A stretch of 64,000 nt of DNA, taken from NCBI RefSeq assembly GCF_019266065.1, contig NZ_LPNR01000112.1, positions 124,001 through 188,000 on the forward strand, read 5' to 3'. The notes beneath the pieces were generated by a model. The model was not told the origin of the DNA, ran no database searches, and was given only the letters and a program-made list of their open reading frames with translations. Shown here piece after piece: positions 46,020-55,077 of the stretch (the stretch's first letter is position 1; each line of letters begins with the position of its first letter). The stretch is from Nocardia sp. MH4. GTDB taxonomy: Bacteria; Actinomycetota; Actinomycetes; Mycobacteriales; Mycobacteriaceae. The translations under genes were made by a program, and so were the position numbers.

Positions 46020-46376
46020 GTCGATTCCCTCGTTTCGGGTGGTCGTCGGTGTGTCTCCAGCGTCGCCGGTGGCCGGGGCCGGTCGATACGGCCGAAGGTC
46101 CCGGCCGAGCGCTGGCATTGGTCCCCGATGGTCCCCGCCGGTGGCGCCTCGGTGTCGGCGCGAATGTCGTTGTCGCGGGCCACGGAGTCCTCCCGAACGA
46201 GGCACCATGGCCACGTCGACCGTGTCGTTCGGATCTGCCGACGAGTGGGAGCCGGGCCGATGATGGAGACATGAACAGCACGACCCCCACGTGGTCGACA
46301 ACGACGTCGGACACGTAGCTCGCACCGACACAACGAGGTGACGATGCGGCTCGTGCGGTAGCTCCACCCCGGACGG
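46020..46376. promoter_or_regulatory. Gene-free region with DevR boxes before ppsA
   Basis: A 357-bp intergenic region between ctpF and ppsA (both minus). Boxes at 46086-46105 (core GGCCGAAGGTCCC, about 12/20 to the DosR palindrome) and 46109-46128 (core GGCATTGGTCCCC, about 12/20) lie 67-110 bp before the ppsA start, 23 bp apart, and a GTCCCC half site follows. No coding sequence is apparent in the rest. Confidence 0.6.
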
Positions 46377-48923
46377 TCAGGGGTGCCGACCGACCCGGCG
46401 CCGGTGCCGACGACCGCGCCACGCCTTGTGCGCGGTGTCGGACGCCAGCAACGCGGGTATCGCGCAGGCCGCCAGCCCCCAGCCCAAGGCGCTCGGCGGC
46501 GCGCCCCCGAGCAGGCGGGGCAGCGGCGGCACCCACAGGAACACGACGAGCAAACCGATCTCGACCCCGACCGTGGCCAGCAGCAACGGATTCCCGCGCC
46601 AGCCCACCGCTCCCACCCACCGTGACTCGCTGCGGCAGGCGAACGCGTTCGACAGTTGTCCGAACACGATCGCGACGAACAGCGCCCCCGACGCCGAGGC
46701 CAGCACCCTTGCATCCACCTGCTCGCCGGGCCGCCAGCCTGCGACGGCGAGCACGGTCAGGAACGTGATCATGCCGACGGTCGCCTCGGTGGCGCCGAGC
46801 ACGCCGAAGACCCGGCGCAGCAGCGTTCGATCGATGAGGGTGCCGACCGCGGGCCGTCCCGCCATGGTCCGGGGATTCGGTGGTTCGGCGCCGAGTGCGA
46901 GGGCGGGCAGCATGTCGGTGCCGATGTCGAGCGCGAGCACCTGCAAGACCGTGAAGCCCAGCGGGATGGTTCCGCCGCTGGCTGCCCAGAGCGCGAACGG
47001 CGCGAGCTCGGCGACATTGTCGGTGAGGTGGTAGGTCAGGAACCTGCGGATGTTGGCGAAGGTCGCGCGGCCGAGCCGGATCGCGGCGACGATGGTGCCG
47101 AAGTGGTCGTCGAGCAGGACCAGATCGGCGGCCTCCCGCGCGACATCGGTGCCGGAGGCCCCCATGGCGATGCCGATATCGGCCGTGCGCAGAGCCGGGC
47201 CGTCGTTCACGCCGTCGCCGGTCATCGCGACGACATGCCCGCGCTGTTGCAGCGCGGCCGCGATCCGCAGCTTCTGTTCGGGCGCGACCCGCGCGATCAC
47301 GACCCCGCCGCGTTCGAGCAGGGTCGCCAGTTTCGCGTCGTCGGCGGGGAGGTCGGCGCCCGAGACGACGACGCGGTCCGGACCGAACAGGCCGACCTGG
47401 TCGGCGATGGCCGTGGCTGTTCCGGGATGGTCACCGGTCACCATGGCGACCTCGATGCCCGCGCCGCGACAGGCCGCGATCGCCGCGGCGACATCGGGTC
47501 GGGGCGGATCCTCGAGTCCGATGACGCCGAGCAGACGCGGGGCGGTGCCCGGCTCGCGGGCCCTGGCCACGGCGATGACGCGAAGTCCACGCGCGGTCAT
47601 GTCGACGACCCGCTCGGCCGCGTCCGCCGGTGCGGAATCGCAGAGCGCGACAACGGCTTCCGGTGCGCCGGTGATGTGTTCGCCGTCGGCGTCGACCACC
47701 GACGCGAGACGGGTGTGGGTGTCGAACGGGGTGCGGTGCCGGGGTTCCGGTGGGGCCGCGGCGCCGGTGCGCGCGGCGAGGACGTGCACGGCCACTTCCA
47801 TCGGGTCACCGATCGGCACCCACTTGTCGTGCACCAGCTGGGCGCGCGCGTCCGGTGAACAGCGAGCGGCGGAGTCGGCGACCGCGCGCGTGGCCGCGAG
47901 CGCGCCCTCGCCGCCGCGCAGAGTCGCGGCGGGACCGTAGCCGGTGCCGTCGACGTCGACTTGTCCGTCCGGGGTCCACACCTCGACGACCTGCATCTCG
48001 TTGCGGGTCAGGGTGCCGGTCTTGTCCGTGCAGATGAAGGTGGTCGCGCCGAGCGTCTCGACCGCTTCGAGCCTGCGGACCAGGGCGTTCTCGGCGGCCA
48101 TTCGCTGTCCGGCGCGAGCGAGCGACAGGGTGACGGTGGGCAGCAGTCCTTCGGGGACGAGGGCGACGGTGACGCCGATCGAGAACAGCAGGCTCTCGGT
48201 GAGGTCGCGCCCGAGCACGGCGAAGGCGCCGAAGGACGTCACGCCGACCAGCAGCGCGATCAGCGCGACCAGTCGCACGACGCGGTGCAGCTGGCGGGTC
48301 AGCGGGCTGGGCGGCCTGGTCGCACCGGCGGTGACGGCGGCCAAGGTGGCCAGGCGGGTGTCCGCTGCGATCGCGCTCACCTCGGCCTCGCCCTGTCCGG
48401 CGACGACGTAGGTGCCTGCCAGGACCGGCTCGTTCGCACCACGCGGCACCGGTTCCGCCTCGCCGGTGAGCATCGACTCGTCGACGGCGAGGTGTCGCGC
48501 GTCGCGCATCGTCGCGTCGGCGCAGACCCGATCGCCGGCTTCGAGTACGAGCAGGTCGCCGACCACGAGCATGCTCGACTCGACGGTGACGACACGTCCG
48601 TCGCGCCGGACCCGGGCGCGGACCGGCAGCAGGTCGCGCAGGCGCTGCGCCGCCCGGTCGGCGCGGAACTCCTGCACGAACGCGAACACGCCGTTGAGGA
48701 TCACGACGCAGGCGATGGCCAGGGCGAGCGCGGGCATTCCGGCGACGAGTGCCAGCGCGGCGGCGATCCACAACATCGCGGCGAAGAAGTGGGACAACTG
48801 CGCGGCGAACTGCGCGATCCGATTCGGTGGGGGCGGTTCGGGCAAGGTGTTGGCCCCGTCGCGGCGGTGGCGCAGGACGGCTTCGGCGTCGGTGAGTCCC
48901 CGGTGCTCGACCGTCGTCTCCAT
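46377..48923 (-). CDS. ctpF: CtpF-like P-type cation ATPase
   Basis: An 848-residue P2-type ATPase with the full set of motifs: TGE at about 153-155, PEGL at 257-260 in TM4, phosphorylation Asp300 in CTDKTGTLT, GDGVNDGPAL near 580, and about ten TM helices. The N-terminus (LTDAEAVLRHRRDGANTLPE) is the short cation-ATPase N domain without metal-binding Cys. M. tuberculosis CtpF (Rv1997), a DosR-regulon gene, is linked to calcium export; a similar role is likely. AAAGGGG precedes the ATG, and DevR-like boxes lie 66-106 bp upstream. Confidence 0.9.
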   Translation of the reverse strand: METTVEHRGLTDAEAVLRHRRDGANTLPEPPPPNRIAQFAAQLSHFFAAMLWIAAALALVAGMPALALAIACVVILNGVFAFVQEFRADRAAQRLRDLLPVRARVRRDGRVVTVESSMLVVGDLLVLEAGDRVCADATMRDARHLAVDESMLTGEAEPVPRGANEPVLAGTYVVAGQGEAEVSAIAADTRLATLAAVTAGATRPPSPLTRQLHRVVRLVALIALLVGVTSFGAFAVLGRDLTESLLFSIGVTVALVPEGLLPTVTLSLARAGQRMAAENALVRRLEAVETLGATTFICTDKTGTLTRNEMQVVEVWTPDGQVDVDGTGYGPAATLRGGEGALAATRAVADSAARCSPDARAQLVHDKWVPIGDPMEVAVHVLAARTGAAAPPEPRHRTPFDTHTRLASVVDADGEHITGAPEAVVALCDSAPADAAERVVDMTARGLRVIAVARAREPGTAPRLLGVIGLEDPPRPDVAAAIAACRGAGIEVAMVTGDHPGTATAIADQVGLFGPDRVVVSGADLPADDAKLATLLERGGVVIARVAPEQKLRIAAALQQRGHVVAMTGDGVNDGPALRTADIGIAMGASGTDVAREAADLVLLDDHFGTIVAAIRLGRATFANIRRFLTYHLTDNVAELAPFALWAASGGTIPLGFTVLQVLALDIGTDMLPALALGAEPPNPRTMAGRPAVGTLIDRTLLRRVFGVLGATEATVGMITFLTVLAVAGWRPGEQVDARVLASASGALFVAIVFGQLSNAFACRSESRWVGAVGWRGNPLLLATVGVEIGLLVVFLWVPPLPRLLGGAPPSALGWGLAACAIPALLASDTAHKAWRGRRHRRRVGRHP

Positions 48924-48988
48924 GGCGGCCCCTTTCCGCTGCTCCGATGGCTACCTGATCCAGTCTTTCGAGTCAGCGCAGGCCCCGG

Positions 48989-49029
48989 ATACGGCCGAAG
49001 TGCCTCACGGAGGGGACGGAATGGCACCA
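48989..49029. promoter_or_regulatory. DevR-like boxes upstream of ctpF
   Basis: Boxes with cores GGCCGAAGTGCC (48989-49008) and GGGGACGGAATGG (49010-49029) are 21 bp apart between the ctpF start and the end of the HAD-GH65 gene; each matches the DosR consensus at 9-10 of 20 positions. Confidence 0.45.
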
Positions 49030-49133
49030 TCCCGCCCAGGGATTCGGCATCCTCGCCGATATCGACATGCGCGACCATGAAGGCCGAACCGGGCCAGGAG
49101 ATGGATGACTGCCGCGTGCCGCCGGCGACGACT

Positions 49134-52100
49134 TCAGCGCGCGCTGATCGCGACGGTACCGGTGCTCGACGTGAGCGGGACCTCCCAGCACCCGCCCGCG
49201 TCGAGGACGCGTTCGATGCCCTCGACACTGACCCGGATCGGATCGGCGGTGCTCGGTGGCAGATCGAGTCGCACCCGGGCGTGGGTCACGTTCACGATGA
49301 CCGGCTGCCCGCGATAGGAGATGGTGAACTCGGCCTCCCGCAACTCGGCGGGCAGAACCGGGTGCAGCCGGAGCAGATCGTGGCGGGTCTCGATACCGCA
49401 ATAGCAGCGCAGCACCATGTCGGCCGTGCCCGCCATGGCTCCGATATGAACGCCCTCTCTGGTCGTCCCGCCCTGGGTGTCGGCCAGATCGGCATCGAGG
49501 GCCCGGGTGAACAGCGACCACGACGCCTTGCGATCGGTGCGGGCCAGCACCCAGGCATGGGCGAGGCGGCTCAGCGTCGACCCGTGACTGGTGCGGGCCA
49601 GGTAGTACTCGACGGTGCGGGGGATGATCTGTGGCGGTAGCGAATAGCCGAGCCGTTCGAGGATGTGACGCAGTTCCTCGGCGGAGAAGAGATAGAACAG
49701 CATCAACACATCGGCCTGTTTGGACAGCTTGTAGCGATTGGTCGTGTCGCCCTCGGCGTGCAGGATCAGATCGAGCCGCTCGATGTTCCCGTAGCGCGCA
49801 CGGTAGGCCTCCCAATCGAATTCGGCCAGATCCTCGTACCCCTCGAACTGGCTGATGATGCCGTCACGATGGAACGGCACGCGCAACCGCCTGCTGACCC
49901 GGTCCCAGCGGATCGGTTCGTCGGCGCGCAGCCGCAGCCGTTCCCACAGCGGCGCGCAGTCGCGGCCGTCGAGCAGCCGGACCACATCGCGGGCGCGCGC
50001 CAGCGTCCAGGCGGCGAGCACGTTGGTGTAGGCGTTGTTGCGCAAACCGCATCCGGGTGACTCCGGGCCGCCGTCGTGGTATTCGTCGGGTCCCATCACG
50101 CCCTCGATGTCGTATCGGTCGTCGGCCGCGTCGTAGGCGGCCATCGCGGCGAAGGAGCGAGCCACCTCGACCACGATCTCGGCGCCCACGTCGACGAGGA
50201 ACCGTTCGTCGCCGGTGGCCTGGTAGTACTGCCAGATGCTGTAGGCCACGGCCAGGCCCACGTGGCGCTGCCGAGACGAATGGTCCGGCATCCACTGACC
50301 GTTTCGCACATTGAACAGCTCCGCCGGAGCCTCCTCCCGGCCGTCGCTGCCGCTCTGCCAGGGGAACAGCGCGCCGTCGAGCCCGGCCGCGCGGGCAGCG
50401 GCCCTGGCCCGGGGCAGGCGCTCGTAGCGGTAGTGCAGCAGCGCCCTGGTCAGCTCGGGCTGTCGCAGCGTGAGCATCGGGTAGACGAACAACTCGTCCC
50501 AGAAGACGTGCCCGCGGTAGCCCTCACCGTGCAGGCCACGCGCTGGTACACCGATGTCGAGGTCGGTGCCGGTCACGTGCACCGCCTGCAGGACATGGAA
50601 TACGTGCAGGTTCAGCGCCAGGTTGTGCTCGTGGCGATCGCCCAGCCGGATCGCGAACCGATCCCACAACCGCGCCCACGCCGCGACATGGGCGTCGCGC
50701 AGGCCGGCGGCGTCGGCGAGTATCCCGATGCGATCGGCGGCGGCGAGCGCGGCGGTGGAGATGCCGCGGTCGCGCGAGGTGCTGACCACGGCGACCTTCT
50801 CGATGTGGACCGGGGTTCGACGACCGATCCGGATCGTGGCGACCACACCCGGCCGCGAGCGTTCGTCGAGGAACGCGCGGTCGGCGAGCGCGCCGTCGAC
50901 GCGCGTACGCACCGCGGTGGCGATCGTGAGCCCGGACTGGCGGGTGGTGGTCTCGTACAGCACGGTGTCGTCGTCGACCCGGTGGTGGGTGCCCGGATCG
51001 AGGTGCTCGGCGGTCAGTGCCCGGTCCGCGGCGACATTGCGGTTGCGCACCCGGCCCTCGATCACGGACTCGACGATGATCTCGCCGTCCCAGTTGTGGG
51101 CGAGCACGGACATTTCCAGAACGGCGACATGAGGATCGGCCATCGAATGGAACCGCCGGGTCGTCACCGTCGTCTGCCTGCCCGCGGCGTCCTCGTATCG
51201 GTCGAGGCAGGTGAGCACGCCCGCGCGTAGATTCAGATCCTGGTGATGGCCGACCATCTCGGGGGCGCCGGGCCGGAGGACCGTCCCGTCGGTGTGCCGG
51301 ACCACGACCGACGTCCAGTCGGGGGCGTTCACCAGGTGTTCGGTCTCGACGACGCGCTCGCCGACGGACGAGACGCACCGGTCGTAGATGCCGGCCAGGT
51401 AGGTGCCGGGGTAGTGGATGCCGTCGGGCACGGTGCCCGGGGCGGCGGCGCGGCTGGCCCAGTACCCGTTGCCGGTGGCGCACAGTGCTTCCCGCGTGCC
51501 CTCCTGGGCCGGATCGACATCGTCGTAGATCAGATTCCAGCCACCCGAACTCGCGGTGACAGCGCCACCGCACCACCGAGCCGCCGCGGGGATCGGGTCC
51601 TCCTCGGCGGATGTCAGCGCCAGGTCCGACAGGTCGGTGACGATGTTGTCGGCGCCCACGGCCGCGAGGCGGGCGCCGGAACCGGTGCGATCGACACCGA
51701 CGACGAGTCCGAACCTGCCCTCGACGGCCGCCTGCACCCCCGACGTGGCGTCTTCGAGGACGACGGCATCGATCGGCTCGATTCGCAGCCTGCGGGCTGC
51801 CTCGAGGAACATCGCCGGATCGGGTTTGCCCGGCAATCCGTAGCGGCGGGCGTCGTTTCCGTCGACACGGGCCGTGAACGCTTCGGTCAGCCCGGCCGCG
51901 GTCAGCACCGCGGCGCTGTTGGCGCTGGCGGTCACCAGTGCGGTCGGCACCCGGGCGGCGCGCAGTCGGCGCAGTAGCGCGGCGGCGTCGGGGAATACGC
52001 GCACTCCGGATGCGGCGAGTTCGGCGGTGAACAGCTGTTGTTTGCGAGCGCTGATCCCCGCCACAGTCAGCCGATCCGGTGTGTCGTCGGGACAACCCTC

Positions 52101-52367
52101 GTCGAGGGTGATGCCCCGGGCGGCCAGGAAGGTCCGGACGCCATCGGCGCGGTCACGGCCGTCGACGAAACGCCGGTAGTCCTCGTCGCTGTCGAACGGG
52201 GTCACGGTGGGGTCTGCCAGCCGGGGCAGGACCTCGTCGAAGAGCTGTTTCCACGCGATGGCATGGACGGCCGCGGTGTCGGTGACGACGCCGTCCATGT
52301 CGAACAGCACCGCGCCGAAGCCGTTCGCGGTGCGGCCCGCCGCGACCGGGAGGTTCGCCAGGCGCAT
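49134..52367 (-). CDS. HAD phosphatase/phosphoglucomutase-GH65 fusion
   Basis: A protein of about 1077 residues. Residues 10-235 are a beta-phosphoglucomutase-like HAD domain with FDMDGVVTDT as motif I and GKPDPAMFLEAARRL preceding motif III/IV. Residues 260-1070 are a GH65 (trehalose/maltose/kojibiose phosphorylase-type) domain, with the general-acid Glu in VMGPDEYHDG (about 759). In M. tuberculosis the DosR-regulon gene otsB1 (Rv2006) joins these domains in a longer protein. The fusion could phosphorolyse a disaccharide and isomerise the glucose 1-phosphate. Several starts (52385-52367) share one GGAGGG; the ATG at 52367 has the best spacing. Confidence 0.85.
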   Translation of the reverse strand: MRLANLPVAAGRTANGFGAVLFDMDGVVTDTAAVHAIAWKQLFDEVLPRLADPTVTPFDSDEDYRRFVDGRDRADGVRTFLAARGITLDEGCPDDTPDRLTVAGISARKQQLFTAELAASGVRVFPDAAALLRRLRAARVPTALVTASANSAAVLTAAGLTEAFTARVDGNDARRYGLPGKPDPAMFLEAARRLRIEPIDAVVLEDATSGVQAAVEGRFGLVVGVDRTGSGARLAAVGADNIVTDLSDLALTSAEEDPIPAAARWCGGAVTASSGGWNLIYDDVDPAQEGTREALCATGNGYWASRAAAPGTVPDGIHYPGTYLAGIYDRCVSSVGERVVETEHLVNAPDWTSVVVRHTDGTVLRPGAPEMVGHHQDLNLRAGVLTCLDRYEDAAGRQTTVTTRRFHSMADPHVAVLEMSVLAHNWDGEIIVESVIEGRVRNRNVAADRALTAEHLDPGTHHRVDDDTVLYETTTRQSGLTIATAVRTRVDGALADRAFLDERSRPGVVATIRIGRRTPVHIEKVAVVSTSRDRGISTAALAAADRIGILADAAGLRDAHVAAWARLWDRFAIRLGDRHEHNLALNLHVFHVLQAVHVTGTDLDIGVPARGLHGEGYRGHVFWDELFVYPMLTLRQPELTRALLHYRYERLPRARAAARAAGLDGALFPWQSGSDGREEAPAELFNVRNGQWMPDHSSRQRHVGLAVAYSIWQYYQATGDERFLVDVGAEIVVEVARSFAAMAAYDAADDRYDIEGVMGPDEYHDGGPESPGCGLRNNAYTNVLAAWTLARARDVVRLLDGRDCAPLWERLRLRADEPIRWDRVSRRLRVPFHRDGIISQFEGYEDLAEFDWEAYRARYGNIERLDLILHAEGDTTNRYKLSKQADVLMLFYLFSAEELRHILERLGYSLPPQIIPRTVEYYLARTSHGSTLSRLAHAWVLARTDRKASWSLFTRALDADLADTQGGTTREGVHIGAMAGTADMVLRCYCGIETRHDLLRLHPVLPAELREAEFTISYRGQPVIVNVTHARVRLDLPPSTADPIRVSVEGIERVLDAGGCWEVPLTSSTGTVAISAR

Positions 52368-52475
52368 CACCACCATGCCCTCCACACGGGCGGAGCCGGG
52401 AGAAGCCGTTCACTGTCCACGAACTTCATCCTGCCGAGCGCGGACCGGCGGGGGAAGGGCGCGGGGGTACGCCGA

Positions 52476-52517
52476 CGGATACCCGAAGTCCTTCCGAATG
52501 GGGACGTCGGGCCCTTA
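52476..52517. promoter_or_regulatory. Tandem DevR boxes between HAD-GH65 and nitroreductase genes
   Basis: ATGGGGACGTCGGGCCCTTA (52498-52517, about 13/20 to the DosR palindrome) and a right-half site with core CGAAGTCC (52476-52495) are exactly 22 bp apart. They could drive both divergent genes. Confidence 0.65.
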
Positions 52518-52577
52518 TCCCGGCCGCCGGGCTGCTGGGACGGTGAACACAACCCACTGCGACGAAGGACGGACATC

Positions 52578-53558
52578 ATGAGACACGGACTGCCCGACGA
52601 CACCACCGTCAAGGCGGCACTCACCCTCGCCGGCCGCGCGCCGTCCGTGCACAACGTGCAGCCGTGGCGCTGGCGCATCGCCGACCGCAGCATCCACCTC
52701 TACCTCGACACGCGACGCGCGCTACCCGCCACCGACCCCGATGATCGCGACATCGTCCTCAGCTGTGGAGCGGCCCTGCATCACCTCACGGTGGCGTTGA
52801 CGGCGATGGGCTGGGCGCCGGTGATCCACCGCATCCCCGACCCGGCCGAACCGGACCACCTGGCCGCGCTGACCCTGGTACCGCATCGGCCAACCGCGCT
52901 CGATGTCTCGCTCAGCGCTGCCATCACCCAGCGACGTACCGACCGTCGCCACTACACCTCCTGGCCGGTACCACCGGGCTATCTCGGCCTGCTCACCGAG
53001 CGCGCCGCCGTGCTCGGCGCGGTGGTGCGCCGGATCGACGACCGGGAACGGGTCAAGGCCGCGGCCCGGACCGCGAGCCGGGTACACGCCGACGACGAAA
53101 CCTACCGGTTCGAGCTCGCGATGTGGTCGGGCAGGCATGGCAGCGCCGACGGCGTACCCGCACGCAACACGCCTGCGCCGCGACCGGACGACGACTTCCC
53201 GCCCCGGGAGTTCGCGGCGCCGGAATTCCTCGACCCGGCGAGTCGCCCCGACCATGCGGAACTCCTGGTGGTCGGCACCTCGGCCGACGATCGCGCCTCG
53301 CGACTCCGCGCCGGCGAGGCGATCAGCAGCGTGCTGCTGACCGCGACCGGGATCGGCCTCGCGACCTGCCTGCTCACCGAACCACTCGAGATCGCGCACG
53401 AACGCGCACGGCTGCGGGAGCGGCTGCTGCACGATTCCGCCTATCCGCAGGCGATCGTGCGGGTCGGCTGGGCGCCGACGAGCGCCGACGCCCCGCCGCC
53501 GACGCCGCGTCGGACCCTCGAGGAACTGCTGATCACCGAGAACGAGGGACTTCCATGA
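52578..53558 (+). CDS. Acg-type nitroreductase-fold protein
   Basis: A 326-residue Acg-family protein, close to the length of M. tuberculosis Acg (331). The signature GRAPSVHNVQPWRW (about 22-35) is followed by ALPATDPDDRDIVLSCGAAL, then QRRTDRRHY. Its stop overlaps the start of a second Acg-like gene (ATGA). Tandem DevR boxes lie 60-100 bp upstream. Flavin sequestration or reduction is possible; no activity can be asserted. Confidence 0.87.
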   Translation: MRHGLPDDTTVKAALTLAGRAPSVHNVQPWRWRIADRSIHLYLDTRRALPATDPDDRDIVLSCGAALHHLTVALTAMGWAPVIHRIPDPAEPDHLAALTLVPHRPTALDVSLSAAITQRRTDRRHYTSWPVPPGYLGLLTERAAVLGAVVRRIDDRERVKAAARTASRVHADDETYRFELAMWSGRHGSADGVPARNTPAPRPDDDFPPREFAAPEFLDPASRPDHAELLVVGTSADDRASRLRAGEAISSVLLTATGIGLATCLLTEPLEIAHERARLRERLLHDSAYPQAIVRVGWAPTSADAPPPTPRRTLEELLITENEGLP

Positions 53559-54523
53559 GCGGGGCGGTCGGTCCCGATCTCGGCACCGTCCGTGCGGTTC
53601 TCGGGCGTGCTTCGCGGGCACCCTCGCTGCACAACGCGCAGCCGTGGCGGTGGCGCTGGGACGGCGCCACCGCGGCACTGTCGATGGACCCGCAGCGGCT
53701 CCTGCCCGCCACCGACATGTTCAACCGGGAAGGAGTGCTCGGCTGCGGGGTGATGCTGCACCACGCCGAGACCGCCTGGTCCGCCGCGGGCTGGGAGACC
53801 GCCGTGGACCGGTTCCCCGAGCCGTCCGTGCGCGCGCATGTCGCCTCGCTGCGGCCGAGGCGGCAGAGCGAGCCCACCGAGTCGCAACGGTTGCTCGGCG
53901 AGGCGATCGACGTGCGCTACAGCGACCGGATGCCGATGGATCCGCCCCCGGACTGGCCGGTGACGCGCGAGATCCTGGAGTTCCTCTGCGCTCGCACCGG
54001 CACCACGGTGAGCTTCCTTGATCCGACTGAATCCGTTGCACTGCAACATATCTCGGCGGTAGCCGCACGACTGCGCCACTACGATCCGAAGTACCAGGCC
54101 GAACTCACCTGGTGGACCGCGGGTCCGGACACGGACGGTACCGGTGTGCCCGCGACCACGCTGCCGTCGATCTCCGATCGCCCTCGAGTTCCGGTCGGTC
54201 GTGAGTTCCCTTCGGGCAGTGCCGAAGGCGCGGGCGAGGCAGACGACGAAGCGATGGTCGCGGTGCTGTCCACCGATGGTGATGCGGCGGCCGACCTGCT
54301 CGATGGCGGTAGCGCGCTCTCGGCGGTGCTGCTCGAGTGTACGGTCCACGGCCTGTCCACCTGCACCGTCTCCCACGTCGTCGAGATCCCGGCGGCCCGC
54401 GCCGCCGTCGCCGACCTCGTGGCCCACCGGCACCCCCAGGTCCTGATTCGGATCGGTGCCGCCAGGTGCGAACCACCGCCACGGACGCCCCGGCGTCCGG
54501 TCGACAGCTTCCTGGAGATCTGA
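53555..54523 (+). CDS. Second Acg-type nitroreductase-fold protein, overlapping the first
   Basis: A 322-residue paralogue with SRAPSLHNAQPWRWRWDG (about 20-37), RLLPATDMFNREGVLGCGV and a C-terminal HVVEIPAARAAVADLV segment. The 4-nt ATGA overlap couples its translation to the preceding gene, so the two may form a heterodimer; nitroreductase-fold proteins build their FMN site at a dimer interface. It converges on a small membrane protein gene, with a hairpin between. Confidence 0.87.
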   Translation: MSGAVGPDLGTVRAVLGRASRAPSLHNAQPWRWRWDGATAALSMDPQRLLPATDMFNREGVLGCGVMLHHAETAWSAAGWETAVDRFPEPSVRAHVASLRPRRQSEPTESQRLLGEAIDVRYSDRMPMDPPPDWPVTREILEFLCARTGTTVSFLDPTESVALQHISAVAARLRHYDPKYQAELTWWTAGPDTDGTGVPATTLPSISDRPRVPVGREFPSGSAEGAGEADDEAMVAVLSTDGDAAADLLDGGSALSAVLLECTVHGLSTCTVSHVVEIPAARAAVADLVAHRHPQVLIRIGAARCEPPPRTPRRPVDSFLEI

Positions 54524-54558
54524 ATTCCTTTGCTTTCCCTATTCGGGGAATTCTCAGA
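54520..54558. terminator. Hairpin between convergent genes
   Basis: An imperfect inverted repeat (TCTGAATTCC against GGAATTCTCAGA, with a two-base bulge and a loop of about 17 nt) spans the ends of the second Acg gene and the membrane protein gene. Its AT-rich arms differ from the GC-rich terminators elsewhere. Confidence 0.45.
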
Positions 54559-54826
54559 CCGGACGGTGCCGGAAACGGAGTGCCAGCACGCAGACAGAGA
54601 TCCCGAGGACGCCGAAAATCGGCTGTAGCCAGTGGAACCGTCCGATGATCAACGGCTGGATCGTGACCCAGCCGACCAAGAGCACACCGGCGGCGAACGC
54701 GAGGTCGGCGGCATACCGGTCCGTCCGCAGGGTCGCGGCCGCCGTGGCCGCCATCGGCAGACCGACGACGAGAGCGAGCAGGCAACCTGCCAACAGCGGA
54801 CTGTCGAACGGCAGCCGGCTCGTCAC
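54554..54826 (-). CDS. Short membrane protein, paralogue of the protein at 37818-38237
   Basis: A 90-residue frame from the GTG at 54826 with three TM helices (about 8-30, 38-57, 64-83). It aligns with the C-terminal three quarters of the 37818-38237 protein ([20 protein letters not shown] against [20 protein letters not shown]). The similarity continues upstream of the GTG for a few residues (ALGAD), after which the frame loses resemblance. The gene may be an N-terminally truncated copy. A DevR-type half site lies just upstream. Confidence 0.55.
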   Translation of the reverse strand: MTSRLPFDSPLLAGCLLALVVGLPMAATAAATLRTDRYAADLAFAAGVLLVGWVTIQPLIIGRFHWLQPIFGVLGISVCVLALRFRHRPV

Positions 54827-54850
54827 GTCGGCGCCCAGAGCGAATTCGCG

Positions 54851-54870
54851 CTCGGGACTTGCCTTTCGGC
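54851..54870. promoter_or_regulatory. DevR-like box upstream of the short membrane protein
   Basis: CTCGGGACTTGCCTTTCGGC contains a perfect DosR left half (TCGGGACTT) but an imperfect right half. It is centred about 34 bp before the GTG at 54826, where an activator site for a leaderless transcript would be. Confidence 0.4.
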
Positions 54871-54952
54871 CGCAGGCGCGCGACCTCGAGGCGCACGTCG
54901 ATGGTGAAGGTGGTGGCGACGGAAATCGTCCGCGGCGCGGGGAGCGCAGCAG

Positions 54953-55048
54953 CTACCGATCGTTCCTGCGCGCCGCGACATAGGCCGCGACGACAGCGGC
55001 CAGCACGACGATCTCCGCGCCGAGCACCAGGGTGAGCGGCCAGTTCAT
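54953..55048 (-). CDS. 31-residue single-TM microprotein
   Basis: A very small gene: the ATG at 55048 is preceded by GGAAGGACATC, a strong Shine-Dalgarno, and encodes one hydrophobic helix (about residues 4-25) ending in the basic tail ARRNDR before TAG. It lies 29 nt downstream of the flavodoxin gene on the same strand, so it is probably its operon partner. Position and charge suggest an inner-membrane peptide with a cytoplasmic C-terminus, perhaps a subunit or regulator of a membrane complex. Confidence 0.55.
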   Translation of the reverse strand: MNWPLTLVLGAEIVVLAAVVAAYVAARRNDR

Positions 55049-55077
55049 GATGTCCTTCCGGCGTGGGAACCCGTCGG

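Noticed and set aside
46271-46318. 15-codon frame ATG to TAG in the ctpF-ppsA gap
   Set aside because: Too short, Thr/Ser-rich, no ribosome-binding site and in a region better explained as promoter DNA.
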